From Pristionchus mayeri (taxonomy: Eukaryota; Nematoda; Chromadorea; Rhabditida; Neodiplogasteridae): a stretch of DNA of 64,000 bases. Both the position numbers and the translations under genes were made by a program. Numbering within the stretch: the stretch's first letter is position 1; every line of letters begins with the position of its first letter. A model generated the notes under the pieces. That model had not been told where the DNA came from and ran no database searches. It worked only from the letters and a program-made list of their open reading frames with translations. Where the stretch lies: the NCBI GenBank assembly GCA_036245805.1, contig BTRK01000002.1, positions 33,462,661 through 33,526,660 of the forward strand. The letters are read 5' to 3'. Shown here piece by piece: positions 34,177-46,400 of this stretch.

Positions 34177-36148
34177 TATGAGGCGAATCGCGAGAGAATC
34201 GACCATTTGAAGGGGGTCAGCGGCGGTAGGATTCAAGTTTGCTCGATTCCCCTATAATTTTTGTGTTAAGTACTTTTAATGATGCTCTTTAAAACTGCGT
34301 CGTCAGAAGTTTGATATCTGTCGTCATCTTCGAGATTCAGAAGGCTAAACTTGGTACTATCACTTTCCGACTGTCAAATCGCGCTCACATAAATGATCAT
34401 AACATCATTTAAAATATAGCTAGAAGGCCGTTCTTTTTTCCAATGAAAGCTATCATTATGCTCTACAACTTCAATGTTGAGGTCATCATTCCTGGTCCTC
34501 ATCCGGGTCGGGTGAACCAAAAGTGACGTAATTTTTCAAATCGGAAATACCTTTTGGGTTATCATGCTTAAGTTGTAGTACACATATGTGCCTCACATCT
34601 CACCAAAAATTGTCAAAATCGGGAGGTGGAAAAAAAGGGGGCGCACTTTCGTGAGGGGACCCCAAAATTAGTTCCGGAATCGAGTTCTTCCGTACTTTCA
34701 ATTGCCCTTATTTGTGCTCAAAATCATCGAAAAACAACCAAAACAACATATAAATTTGTTTCCACGCATATCATAACACGTCCATTGGTCATACATGATC
34801 ACATGACCCAAAATTTGAAAATCGATATTTTGACCCATTTCAACTTGGGGGAGGGCGCTAATGCACATAATGGGTTTCACATAATGTAGAAATATCCCTC
34901 TAAACTAGTCAGAGAGAGGGGGTGTCTATAAATGTTAGTTTTCATACGAGGAATTCAAGAAAAGGCGCACAACTGTACAATAGGTCAAAGTGGTCATAAG
35001 GATCCGTTTTATGGCTAGAAATGTAGAGCACGATGAGCTTAACATTTCATCTGTTGAAAATGAGTCCCTATCTTCTCGTTGAAGCGAGCTACAGAGCTTG
35101 GAAGATGGCAGAAAACGACGGAATAGGCGAGCGAGGGAGCGCTAAATAAAGGGGAGGGAGAGGGAGGTCAGAGGGCGAGAGCGCCAGACGGTTAGAGCGC
35201 GCGCTCTCTGGGGATTCTAGCCTATTCCTGGCCAATTTCCAGGCTCTGTAGCACGGTTCAACGAGAAGATAGAGACTCAATTTCAACAGATGAAATGTTA
35301 AGCTCATCGTGCTCTACACTTCTAGCCATAAGCCGGATCCTTACGACCTATTGTACAGTTTTGCGCCTTTTCTTGAATTCCTCGTATGAAAAATCACATT
35401 TATAGACACTCCCTCTCTCTGACTAGTTTAGAGGGACATTTCTACATTATTTGAAACCCATTGTGTGCATCAGCGCCCTCCCCCAAGTTGAAATGGGTCA
35501 AAATATCGATTTTCAAATTTTGGGTCATGTGATCATTTATGGCCAATGGACGTGTTGTGATATGCGTGGAAACATTTTTATATCATATGTTGTTTTGGAT
35601 GTTTTTCGATGATTTTGAGCACAAATAAGGGCAATTGAATGTACGGAAGAACTCGATTCCGGAACTAATTTTGGGGTCCCCTCACGAAAGTGCGCCCCCT
35701 TTTTTCCATCTCCCAATTTTGACAATTTTTGGTGAGAAGTGAGGCACATATATGTACTACAACTTAAGCATGATAACCCAAAAGGTATTTCTGATTTGAA
35801 AAGTCACGTCACTTTTGGTTCACCCGACCCGGATGAGGACCAGGAATGATGACCTCAACATTGAAGTTGTAGAGCATAATGATAGCTTTCATTGGAAAAA
35901 AGAACGGCCTTCTAGCTATATTTTAAACGATGTTATGATCATTTATGTGAACGCGATTTGACAGTCGGAAAGTGATAGTACCAAGTTTAGCCTTCTGAAT
36001 CTCGACGATGACGACAGATATCAAAATTCTGACGAAGCAGTTTTAAAGAGCATCATTCAAAGTACTTAAGACAGAAATTATAGGGGAATCGAGCAAACTT
36101 GAATCCTACCGCCGCGCCGTGGTCGATTCTCTCGCGATTCGCCTCATA
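34177..36148. mobile_element. Foldback element IR-h (about 1.97 kb)
   Basis: TATGAGGCGAATCGCGAGAG at 34177 and its inverse ending CGCCTCATA at 36148 bound arms approaching 1 kb each, with TA on both outer sides. Landmarks on both arms include GAATCGAGCAAACTTGAATC, GTGATAGTACCAAGTTTAGC and GGGCGCACTTTCGTGAGGGG. The centre, near 35165, is purine/GC-rich. No intact transposase frame is found, so it is non-autonomous. Confidence 0.9.
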
Positions 36149-36376
36149 TAATCGTTTTGCAAACATTAGAAGTTCTTACAATTTTCTCATATTGCGCTAA
36201 GTCTCGTAATGAAACTCCATGGATACTCTGCGATCACTCCTTGCTATATCAATAAAAATAGGAAAAATAATGTGCGAATTTGAGGACATTCCGAAAAAAA
36301 GATTATGACCGAAGTTCGTGCAGGAACTTTTGCAGTCGAGTAAGATAAGTATACTTTACTGATCGATGTTTCTGAT

Positions 36377-36733
36377 TTAGTTTACTGCTTTGGCACAAAA
36401 TGCCATATAGGAGATAATTGGAATCTTCCTTTGCAGATCCTCCTGCCTGTTCCTCTCCTCCAACCGTCGTTCCTCCATCAGAAGCAACCTGCGCCTCTCC
36501 CACCGCGATTGTGTCTCGGAATGACAGAGCCTGCCCGAATGCTGAGATGACTCTCCATTCAGCACTATAGTTCGAAATTTAAAACTCACGGTGTGAAACT
36601 TAACACTCTCTCGGGTGTGAAATGAAGGGAAGATAGCCCGAATATCGAATTCTAGATAGGACATGCTCAATGTTTTCGAAATGATGTCGAAATAGTAAAC
36701 CAAAAAGTTGCAGTTATTCTGCGCATGAGCCAA
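36377..36733 (-). pseudogene. Possible fragment of an Sre-like receptor
   Basis: The open frame contains YLEFDIRAIFPSFHTRES, which resembles KFEFDIQEIFLHFYHENS at the start of the receptor gene at 40.8 kb. It is followed by a Glu/Arg-rich stretch (MEERRLEERNRQEDLQRK). No transmembrane exons follow in order, so if real it is an isolated remnant. Weak. Confidence 0.25.
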
Positions 36734-37330
36734 CTTTCACGAGAATTACCGATGAAGTGAGTATTCGTAGCCATCACAATATTTTCTCATCGATTATTTT
36801 CAATCGTTAATCTGTGATTTCTGCAGTACGTGATTCGGTGCAATGTTGGCATGTGGACAGTCTATCATATCAACAGTTCCGTCGGAGCGCCCATCGATAG
36901 GGCACACTGCTGTCCGAATTGAAGAATTGAAGACATGAATGAAAGAGCTTAATGTCCCCCTTTTTCTTGTGTCTCTCAGAAATGTATAGTTGTGAAATGA
37001 CTAGAGTTACACGTCAACATACCAAAGAGCAGGGGACTAATGCAAGAAAGACAATGGGAGAGAGAAAGTGAAAAGAGACGTGCTCAAGCGTACCTGATCT
37101 TGCCTTCCTAGACTTCCCTTTTCCGTGTGTCTCAGCATTACCAATGAGGGAAGTGGAGGCAACGATGTTTTACAAAGTCTCGCAAGAGATTATGTTACTT
37201 ATGAGAAATAACATTTTATTCGTTAATCCATTCTCAACTTTGTACATGTTGACCTTACGAGCACTGTGATTATTTCAGACGGTATTTTTACTTCATTATT
37301 ATCGACGATTTGCCAAATGTAATTACCAGG

Positions 37331-40291
37331 CTATGCTACGAAAAACGCTTTCCAATTGCGTTTGTAAATTCCGCTTTCCGAATAATCAACAACGTTTGCA
37401 CTATTTGAAGGATACACTCCCATCTTGAACTTTGCATCCTTCTCAAACAACGATTTTCTCCCGAGTAGAATGGCTGCTCGGTGCACATCTAGGCAAGCTT
37501 CGCTCGCTTTACTCACTGCCATAGCTTCCATGATTTCTGCAGCTGAGCTAGAGATGTGATCTCTGAAATTATTCAAATGCGGTAAAATGTAGCTCGAAAT
37601 TCGAGCAATCGTCTCTTCGTTACACACATTTTCACAATCGCGGCAAGATAGTTTATGGCATGAAGAAAACCGTGTATAACTTCCAGAACTCTACAGTACA
37701 ACAGTACCTAATTATGCCTCTGATGGTCTCTCTGTTCTCCTCTGTCCAAATCCTAGACTTATCCGTTCTGGACGAATTTTCCTTCGAACCAAATTGGAAG
37801 ATATGAACTGTAGAACCACCAGGAATAGTGAAATTCGAATAATTCACGGAATTCTGAAATAAAATTTTTGCACAATTGTTTCCAATATTTAGTTACTTTG
37901 TCCGCAAAGTAATGGAAATCGTCTTCAGTAGGAACGATCAGCACTTGGTACGATTTGCTGAACTTTCATGAAACTTTCTAGAACCCTTGTAACCAAAAAA
38001 TGGAAAAAAATATAGACAAACTCGTAGCCTCCACGCTCCTCAAACAGTCGATGGATTATTTCCGCAGTTGCATTGAACTCTGACGATTGGATCTCCCTAG
38101 TGCCGATCTCTTGCGTGACTGCTTCGATGCAGACTCGAGGAAACGAGAGATCCTAAGAGACGTGTTTTCCCCGTGAGTTTGACGTAGAGTCTTCGATAAT
38201 CACGCCTGTACGTCTTCATTTCGAATTCTACCGAGACCCGGCGAGCAGTGCGAGCGTTTATCGCTCTAGCTTGAAAGTAGAGTTCGTAATTCGGTTCTTC
38301 GTCTCTTCATTTCACACACTCTCTAGACCGTTCGAGCGGTGAGAGAGTGTCTAAAATGAAGAGATCGTGGTATCTTTTCTCGAACTCTAGCTTGAAAGTA
38401 TGGAAGAGGCAATTACCTGCGCTTTCTCCAACCACTTTCGCACATGACTGGAAATACTCGCGACTCTGCTCGAGAACCCCGCGAACTCCCGGTTTATGCA
38501 ACTCGAACAATCATCATAGCGTAGATGTGCACACGTCGAGAGCATAATATCCTGCAATATTGAAATGCCAGTTTTTCCAGAAAATTATAATTTGTATCTT
38601 CGGCACTTTGCCAAATTAACATAACGGAATTCCGATAAAATTATTCGTTCAAATCTTGAGTGCCAATGTTTTCAGAGTATACAGCATACTCATCGGTTCA
38701 CCATATCATCTTTTTTTATTTGATAAATGAAACTACAAACAAACCACGTACAAGTTGAAGGATCTTGTTCACGAGGGCGTCAACAGCCATAAGGAAGGAG
38801 CCTCGCTTCTGATTGTATCTGTCCCAGTTCATTTCAAGTGCACACTCATTCCTAAATGGATAGAGTCGGTAGAGTATCATTTTAACTGGCCTTTCTAGAA
38901 CTCGTTACGTACTGTAATAACTACAAGTTACTGATAATTCTGAAGGACTTTTTCATCCTCTAAGTATGTCTAAAATGATCAGTTCTAAGATGTTTCACTC
39001 CATACATTCCAAAAAAGCTAAAACTGCTTCATACTTCCGTAATTCTCGTCCGCGAATGTTGAAAACCAAGCTTTCAATTTTCTTTTCGAGGCCTTCTCTG
39101 TCCGTGGAGGAAATGTCAAGAATGGCTCAAATACTTTATTTTTGTAATTTTCGCGTTAACTTCACTCTTTTCGATTTCTAGTATCAGAGAATCCACTTGT
39201 TCCGGAATCTGAGCGCCGATGTGAGCTATCGTTTCTGAACATTTCTTTTTTTTGAAATTTGCAGTAGAAATTATGGAAATATGGGTTACCGTTCTTAACT
39301 TCAATATAGTCTCTCCATGGTGAAAATTTCCATCTAACGTATCCATTCTTCAGTGTAGTTATCGATTCTGGAATGAAGTAATTGGTTTTTGTAAAACAAA
39401 TTAAGCCACATAGAACCGACCTTCCAGGTTTCTGAACGCTTGCTGGATTCGAATTCTTGTAGTGATTTTGTCTGGAAGTAAAGTCGATCTTATGACAACT
39501 TTTTTAAGTCGGATGAAAAGTTATGGTGTCTTTCATCCTTTCATACATAAAAGGTTACATGACATAATGGTTCTTGTCCTACCTACGGCCTTATTTTTGA
39601 CTACATCTACATTTGAATGAACACATTTAATTACCTTCATTTAGAAGAGGACATTCATTCTGGAAGGAGCGTTCGAGGTCTTCAATAACTTGTGCAGGTG
39701 CATGCATATAGTCCTCTAGACTTCCTCCACCACATTTCTCCACGAATTTTTCCTTCATATCTCTTCTCATGAAATGCCGAGGGCGAGTGATATGATCGTA
39801 CTGCAGTTTCCAATATCGTGACCTTGAAAGTTGCTCCTGAAAGTTGTGTTCTGTACATTTTGAATTTTGTATTTACGACATACCCTGGTTTCTATTCCAA
39901 ATCTCACATAGTGCTCTGAAAAGATAAATTTATCTAAAGAGGACTAAAGAGAAGGGTGGACTAAAGAGAAGGGGGAGAGAAGCGACGAGTAAGTGATAAT
40001 GAACACTAGCAAAGCCATTAACTTGCATTATTGATTTTCCGGATCGAACATGCTCCAGTATTGCAAAAACTCCCTCTAATGGTCAATTCTCTCACGATTC
40101 CTCTCTTGATGACAAATGCTAATGATACGCGGCCTTGATTGAATAACAAGAATATTATCTAACATGCTCCCATGCTCAGATGTGATAATATTGAGTATTC
40201 TCTGAGAACTTGAGATATTGAATAGTCGTTCGTTGCTGCAGTGGAAATGACGCTAGACGACTCCGCTGCATCTCTCAGCAACAGCTCGTAC
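37331..40291 (-). CDS. U1: multi-exon orphan gene
   Basis: Unrecognised. Successive minus-strand exons with consensus splice sites: about 40209-40291 (YELLLRDAAESSSVIS), 39903-39936 (SEHYVRFGIETR), 39648-39852 (SRYWKLQYDHITRPRHFM...EKCGGGSLEDYMHAP), 39425-39480 (DKITTRIRIQQAFRNLE), 39290-39362 (NGYVRWKFSPWRDYIEV), about 39120-39235 (SETIAHIGAQIPEQVDSLIL), 38985-39110 (DREGLEKKIESLVFNIRGRE), 38752-38851 (ALEMNWDRYNQKRGSFLMAV), 38428-38561, 38020-38155 (FPRVCIEAVTQEIGTREIQS), 37896-37945, 37712-37857 and 37331-37627 (SKASEACLDVHRAAILLGRK). There is no signal peptide or membrane span; it looks mostly helical with scattered Cys. The start is not placed. The composition suits a soluble or secreted helical protein. 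A nematode-specific family is likely, but I cannot name it. Confidence 0.5.
38312..38351. repeat. Intronic hairpin CACACTCTCT...AGAGAGTGT
   Basis: ACACACTCTCTAGACCG pairs with CGGTGAGAGAGTGT around TTCGAG. Related hairpins with a CACTCTC-type left side and a GAGAGTGTG-type right side occur at about 40645-40682, 52486-52530, 52893-52930 and 60912-60947, each next to or between coding exons of unrelated genes. Confidence 0.65.
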
Positions 40292-40719
40292 CTGAAATTC
40301 GTGAGTTGCTGAGTTTGAGACGTGAAATTGGGTTGTTGTCTCTCGTTTTCTCCGTCTCTTGCGAATATAAATGTAGCATTGCGAGATGAAATGATATACC
40401 ACTATCCCCTTCCATCCCACCAGGGTTCGTTTCCCGGCCGTGACACCTTCTCCGCCTCACCAAGGCGCCTATTGGGGATGGGGAATTGGTAGTCGTGATT
40501 TAGATCACGCAGGTAAATAGGTCTGGCGAAAGGTGAGCACTCCGGACTGAATCCGTCCAAATTGACACTGGCCTAGCAGTGTTCTCCCGCGGGCCTGGCG
40601 AATTACGGGATGTGCCTTTGCCTTTACCTTTAATTCACTCTTTACCCCCTCTCGCCACGCCATCGGGCGAGAGAGTGTACACATTAAGAATACAATTACC
40701 CACATTTTAATTGTAGATC

Positions 40720-42710
40720 ATGTCGTTACACACTGTGAGCGCCGCTCTCGGGATTGTATCAATGTCTATCATGAAATTTAGAAGGAGGTAGGATATTTAC
40801 AGTATGCATCCGATGTTCAGGAGCAGTAAATTCGAATTCGACATTCAGGAAATTTTTCTTCATTTTTATCATGAAAACTCTGTTGCGCATTTAGCGAACT
40901 GTGCGATCAATGTTCAGGCCGAAACGCCTGCTTGCTCACAAATCGCTGCTACTTCTGCTGCATATGCACAGTTTCTGGATTCTCCTCGTGTGCGCCACGA
41001 CGTTCTTCAACAACTCTTCCACGCTATACGCGCACCTCACGATGAGGTTTGTTGTTGTTGTTGTTGTTGTTGTTTGCTCGAAATTGATGTTCAATTTTGC
41101 ATTTGAGAGTGCCCTCCGACCTACTCGTTAGTCCTTGGGCATGCTCACTTCGTCGGGTCATATCAGTATCAGCTGTATACGGTGTGATAGTTAATTATTA
41201 TTTGTATTTATCCTTTCTATTAAATCTAAAACTCGCAGGTTTCATATTTTCGCAAATGGCGATGGCGGCGGAACGATATCGCGCATCTGCTAGCCTCGGT
41301 GTTTACGAGAACTCGAGCAGCTCGAGTGGACACTTGCTAAACGCCGCCCATGTGAGAGAGCTCTCTTTTTCCTTTTCAGTTTTCGAAAATATACTCATTC
41401 CAACACCATAGTTTTTACCTGCGATAAAAATGGAAACAGCGCGATATTTCGGATGTCAAACAATATGCTAGGCTTCCTCCCAAACACTGAAAAACATAGA
41501 ATACGTAAGATAAGCGCAACTTTGCGAGCCTGATAAATGTTTTGTATTCTGTCAGGTTTCCATGGCGCTGCTCGTGTCCTTTGTCCATCTGGGCGTCACC
41601 GGATTTGACTCAACTCCAGTTCCGCATTGCACGCTCGTGCGATTCACTGGAGACAGATTGATCTTCGCCATGGTGGTATCTTATTCTTTCTGAACAGAAC
41701 ATTCAATTTTTGTTTCTTCAAAACGTTAGCTTTGCATATATTATACAACTGTATATTATTCTCGCCGGACAGTGCATTGATTGTTTCTTCAGTTTTTCCT
41801 CTTCCTTTGTGAGCTGGCAACAATTGTAACGTTCGTGCGATTGTTCGTGCGAAATATTCGCTTAAAAGACAACTGTGAAGCTGGACTCACGCTAACGGAG
41901 AGGTGAGAGTTGTAACCACTAGGGATGGTCATTCGATGAGAGGTCCCGCTACGCCTCTCCCTCGGAAGTTGAGGAGGAAGAGGCGTCGCGGAATCGCTAC
42001 TTCGTATCCAATGGCCATCCCTAGTAGCCACTACTTTCTTGATCCTTTACCTTGGTTTACACAACCAAAATAATCAGAAGACAGGGAAAATGCTAATCCT
42101 ACGCCTTAGATACCAGCTCGCTGAAAACATTCGAATGCTGAAAATCCTACTTCCAATATTTTGGTAAGAAAATTGATCCTTTCAATACTGAATAAATATT
42201 GTTGCATGAGCCATTCGGCGTTGGGATTGTTCGGATCTACGTTCTTTTTGACTGCACATGCAATCTTTCCTAATCCGGATGTACTACCAATGATAGAAGT
42301 TTGTTCATTAGTATACAAACAGTTACGAATAGTGATCTCGCCAGCTAACAGCAAATCTGCTCCATCTTCAAGGCATTTTCATTCCAATCATCTTCGAAAG
42401 CAGACTACGGTGAGCTGTTGAATACAACTTACAATATTTCCACTTATCAACTTTCATGAAATTGTTATGCGTTTTTATTCTTTTGAACTTTACTTCCCCT
42501 ACTCCTTGTAGCAGCCAGTCTTACCGGGATGCACCACCATGTTTTCTCGTATATTGAATCCTCATATCAATACCGCGCTTTTTTAAACATTAGCATATTG
42601 TTTACTTAAAGGCAAGAACGGCTGGCAAGTCAGCGAGTACTGTCAATAAACGCCAAACAAGGAGAGGAATTGGCAGAGCAATATACAAAGGAGTTCGCGA
42701 GAGGATGGTG
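40720..42710 (+). CDS. Sre-like seven-transmembrane chemoreceptor 1
   Basis: Nematode Sra-superfamily/Sre-type GPCR, expected in sensory-neuron cilia membranes. Visible exons: about 40894-41047 (RPKRLLAHKSLLLLLHMHSF WILLV; transmembrane), about 41239-41345 (AERYRASASLGVYE, equivalent to the ER..AT....YE motif after TM3), 41557-41673, about 41780-41893 (FFLFLCELATIVTFVRLFV, then LKDNCEAGLTLTER), 42107-42164 (YQLAENIRMLKILLPIFW, the hallmark block before TM6), about 42186-42410 (SALGLFGSTFFLTAHAIF) and 42613-42710 (GEELAEQYTKEFARGW-stop, like the Sre C-terminus). The 5' exons are uncertain. A (TTG)n microsatellite at 41049-41074 overlaps the first transmembrane exon and may be why the frame is unclear there. 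Confidence 0.65.
41049..41074 (+). repeat. (TTG)n microsatellite
   Basis: About eight TTG units at the 3' edge of a receptor exon. In the coding frame it would give a Val run (RFVVVVVVVVC), compatible with a membrane segment, so it may be translated. Confidence 0.85.
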
Positions 42711-42852
42711 ATTCAATTTAATAGTTCCTCCTTGTGTTGCCAATGAGTTGTTTATTCGATAGGAAACACAAAATGTACACTAAAATAAAGACATTAACAA
42801 TCTGTGGATCACTGAAAAAATACATTTAATGATATGTTCATTGATAAGCTTG

Positions 42853-43401
42853 AAATTGGATCGGATCCTCGTGGAGACTCACAAAGTCGCCTTCAACCTT
42901 GCACATTGGACATCTAAATTATATTATTTTCAGCTTTTGTGTTGAAAACTCTGTTAGATTATAGATTTATCCTTTTTTCCGCAGTGAAGGATTAAGCTAT
43001 TTCATATTTTTTGCTTATTAGGAATTAAGTTGTAATGTTTTAAAACAAAATCGAGCTAATCGTTGATGTAGAACGCAGCTCGGGGGTATGACATAAGCGC
43101 AACGACAAAAGCGCAACTCGAAATATCTCAGTCGAGAGCGGTGATAGAGTTTTGTGGTTGGTGTCAACTAATTACTAATAATTAGCAGTATCTGCCCTGA
43201 GGTTAAAGATATTTCGAGTTTCGCTTTTGTCGTTGCACTTTCGTTATACCCCCCGCAGCTCACCCGAGGCTAGTATCCTCCTCATTCGCCTCCTTCCTCT
43301 GCGCACGCGAGACAAATAATGTGACCGCAGGAGGAGAAAACCGATCGACGAAAGGGAGAAGATGAGCAGCAAATGGGACAAGGCGAGAGAAGGAATCCTT
43401 G
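42853..43401 (-). pseudogene. R1: partial RING-finger copy (last two exons)
   Basis: Minus-strand exon about 43260-43401 contains CPICCSSSPFRRSVF then SCGHIICLAC, the first six zinc ligands of a RING finger. Exon 42853-42925 starts CPMCKVEGDFVSLHED, the last Cys pair, then stops. The frame entering the downstream exon (KEANEEDTSLG, then CPMC) is +1 relative to the CGHIICLAC frame, so an indel separates the two halves. There is no upstream coiled-coil part; the stop of R2 is 19 bp away. It is a 3'-end tandem duplicate of R2 and looks non-functional. Confidence 0.65.
43086..43249. repeat. Small foldback within R1
   Basis: GGTATGACATAAGCGCAACGACAAAAGCG pairs with CGCTTTTGTCGTTGCACTTTCGTTATACC (given here only as landmarks GACAAAAGCG/CGCTTTTGTC), with a loop of about 75 bp. 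It is inside the R1 intron. Confidence 0.75.
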
Positions 43402-43419
43402 CTGAATAGAAATATCAAT

Positions 43420-46400
43420 TTAGTTCACTTGATAATCAAACACATACCCTTCCTGGTTCTTCATTCTGAACTTGTTGAGTGATTCGCAAGCGGTTTCATA
43501 TTTTACTATGTCATCCTTCTCCTGTTGCTTCGTCACTTTATCAGCCTCAGGGTTCAGATCCTCATTAATGTCTTCATACAGCCTCACGAATCCCCCCCTA
43601 GTTTTACATGTATAACATCTGAATATATTTCGTCTGGAATTATCAGAAGCCAAACAGTTGTGCGCAACATACCTGAGCGTTGCATAGTCGCGTATCTCAT
43701 TTCTCTAATACTCCACGCAATCAAGGCACATAACGTGCCCGCAGGAGGGGGCAAATGCGCGATGAGAAGGAGACACGGAACAGCAAAGGGGGCACGAACG
43801 GGAGAAGCGAAGGCCGAGTCGAGTGCTGAAGAGATTTGATCATTTTATTTCGAATTGATCGAGATCAGTAGACATGAATATATGTGTGACTATCTGAGAG
43901 AATTGAGCAATTCTACCTATATGCCGTACAGCGAAAAATAAAGTGCTAATTTAAAGATGTCCCTAGGGGTAACTTTTCACGTAGAGTCCGAAAATCGACC
44001 ATAGAAAGCCGTATCGCAAATCCCTGATTTCGCGCGGTGCACCAAAGTTGGGTGGTCGGTTTTTGAAACTTTTAAACGCCTGTTTCCCCATAAAACCCCA
44101 TACATATTTAAATTCTCACATATTTCGACGAGATAAGCATTTTTACTGTTGGAAGTAAAGGGCTAGCTTGTCTCTGAAAAAAAATATGCCCATTTAATTT
44201 TTCAAATTTTACACCCTGAAAATTTTTCCAAGAGGCGTGCATTTTTTACTATGTTCATTAAATTCCCCATGAAAAGTTACCCCAGGAGCCAAATTTTCGC
44301 TTTAATATGCGTGACGAATTGTATTTATTCTCTGCGCTGAAGATGTTAGAATGTCGAATTTTTGAACATAAATCGATTTTTCTGAAACACCACGATGAAC
44401 TACGAACTGTTCTATGTTGTTTATAACTAGTCTGCACCCGAGAAATTTAAAAATGATCTAAAACTCGAGGCTTGGCAAATTTCTGAAAAATCGGTTTTCA
44501 GCATCTCGATTGGTCCCATATTTGGGCATGTCTAACTATCCACTTTCGACGTTAATCTAACACCTCTCAGGCTAACTGTGTAGTACATACCAACGTTAGT
44601 GGGAAACATATATTTGGCGTCAGCCATCCTCCACAGTTTCGGAAATATTTTTGCTTGAACTTGCTTCTCGTGGATTCAAAATTTTAATTTTAAGTGACAT
44701 ACGATACGTTTTCAATGACAATCAGTCAGCTTTGTGCATTTTATTACTTGTCTGATATCAGGAAAAGTGAAAAAGTAATTCAAAATACATATTTTACTTA
44801 TATACAAAAATCGATGTTTTCCGCCCACAAAAATAAGTGATTTTTTTATATAGGCAAAATATGTATTTTGAATTACTTTTTCAGTTTTCCTGATATAAGA
44901 TAAGTGATAAAATGTACAAAGGTGACTGATTTTCATTGAAAACGTAACGTATTTCACTTAAAATTAAAATTTTGCATCCACGAGATAGCAAGTTCAAGCA
45001 AAAATATTTCCGAAACTGTGGAGGATGGCGGACGCCAAATATATGTTTCCTACTAACTTGGTATGTACTACACAGTTAGCCTGAACGGTGTTAGATTGAC
45101 GTCGAAAGTGGATAGTTAGACATGCCCAAATATGGGACCCATCGAGGTGCTGAAAACGATTTTTCAGAAGTTTGTCAAGCCTCGAGTTTTAGATCATTTT
45201 AAAATTCCGCTGGTGCAGAATAGTCATAAACAACATAGAACCGTTCGTAGTTCATCGTGGTATTTCAGAAAAATCTATTTATGTTCAAAAATTCGGCATT
45301 CTAACATCTTCAGCGGAGAGAATAAATACAATTCGTCACGCATATTAAAGCGAAAATTTGGCTCCATGGGTAACTTTTCATGGGGAATTTAATGAACTTA
45401 GTTAAAAATGCACGCCTTTTGGAAAAATTTTTATTTAAATGGGCATAATTGTTTTCAGAGACAAGCTAGCCTTTTACTTCCAACAGTAAAAATGCTTATC
45501 CCGTCCAAATATTTGAGAATTTAAATAATTATGGGGTTTTGAAACTGCCGTTTAAAAGTTTCAAAAACCAACCACCCAACTGTCGTGCACCGCGTGAAAT
45601 TAGGGGTTTGAGATACGTCTTTCTAAGGTCGATTTTCGAACTCTGAAAAGTTACCCCTAGGGACATCTTAAAACACTTTATTTTTCGCTGTACGGCCTCT
45701 GATCTCTCAGATAGTCACTCATATGGAAATTTGGAATATGGGGTGGAAAAGATGTAAAAAAACGCCCCATATTCCAAATTTTAAGTGGCTATCTGTATTG
45801 GGAGCCGAGATATGGAATTGCAGGAATTCAAATTTGTTCTCTTGTGTATGAATTTTTCCATAACATTACTATATCATTTCAGAGACGAGAGAAGGTGCAT
45901 AAAGAAGATTGTATAATAATTTATTGCGAAGTCATTTCTACTGCGATGATTGGGATGCTTTCGCGTTTGAAAAAATGCCAACCTTTCCTCGTTTTTTTGT
46001 CGAAGCGTGTAGATTCTAGTGATAGTCTCCATCTCTCTTTCTCTCTCCTCTAACAGCTTGTGCTCCAACTCCTTCATCTTGTTTGCGCGACTGAGTCCCA
46101 TCGCCTAGAATTGTTTCATAATATTTTACTCGGCACATCATAAATATAAAAATAATTCATAAATAGAAAAATAATCAAATTGAGAATGTACAGTTGCCTC
46201 ACCCCTCGTATTTGTATTGGGGTGTCCGGAAAGTTCGTATATTTTTTGTTTTTATTTTTTATTCAATGCTTTACAATTCTTAGTGACCAATGTATGCCTC
46301 CTTCTTTCTCACTACCTCCCTCCAGCGATTGGGCAGGGTCTCGATTCCTCTCTTCCAGAATGCGGGTTTCTTCGAGACCGCCCAGTTCACGAAAGCCCTC

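Noticed and set aside
42106..42354. Minus-strand open frame of 82 codons
   Set aside because: The plus strand of the same stretch carries the YQLAENIRMLKILLP block of the receptor, with proper splice sites, so the minus frame is a shadow.
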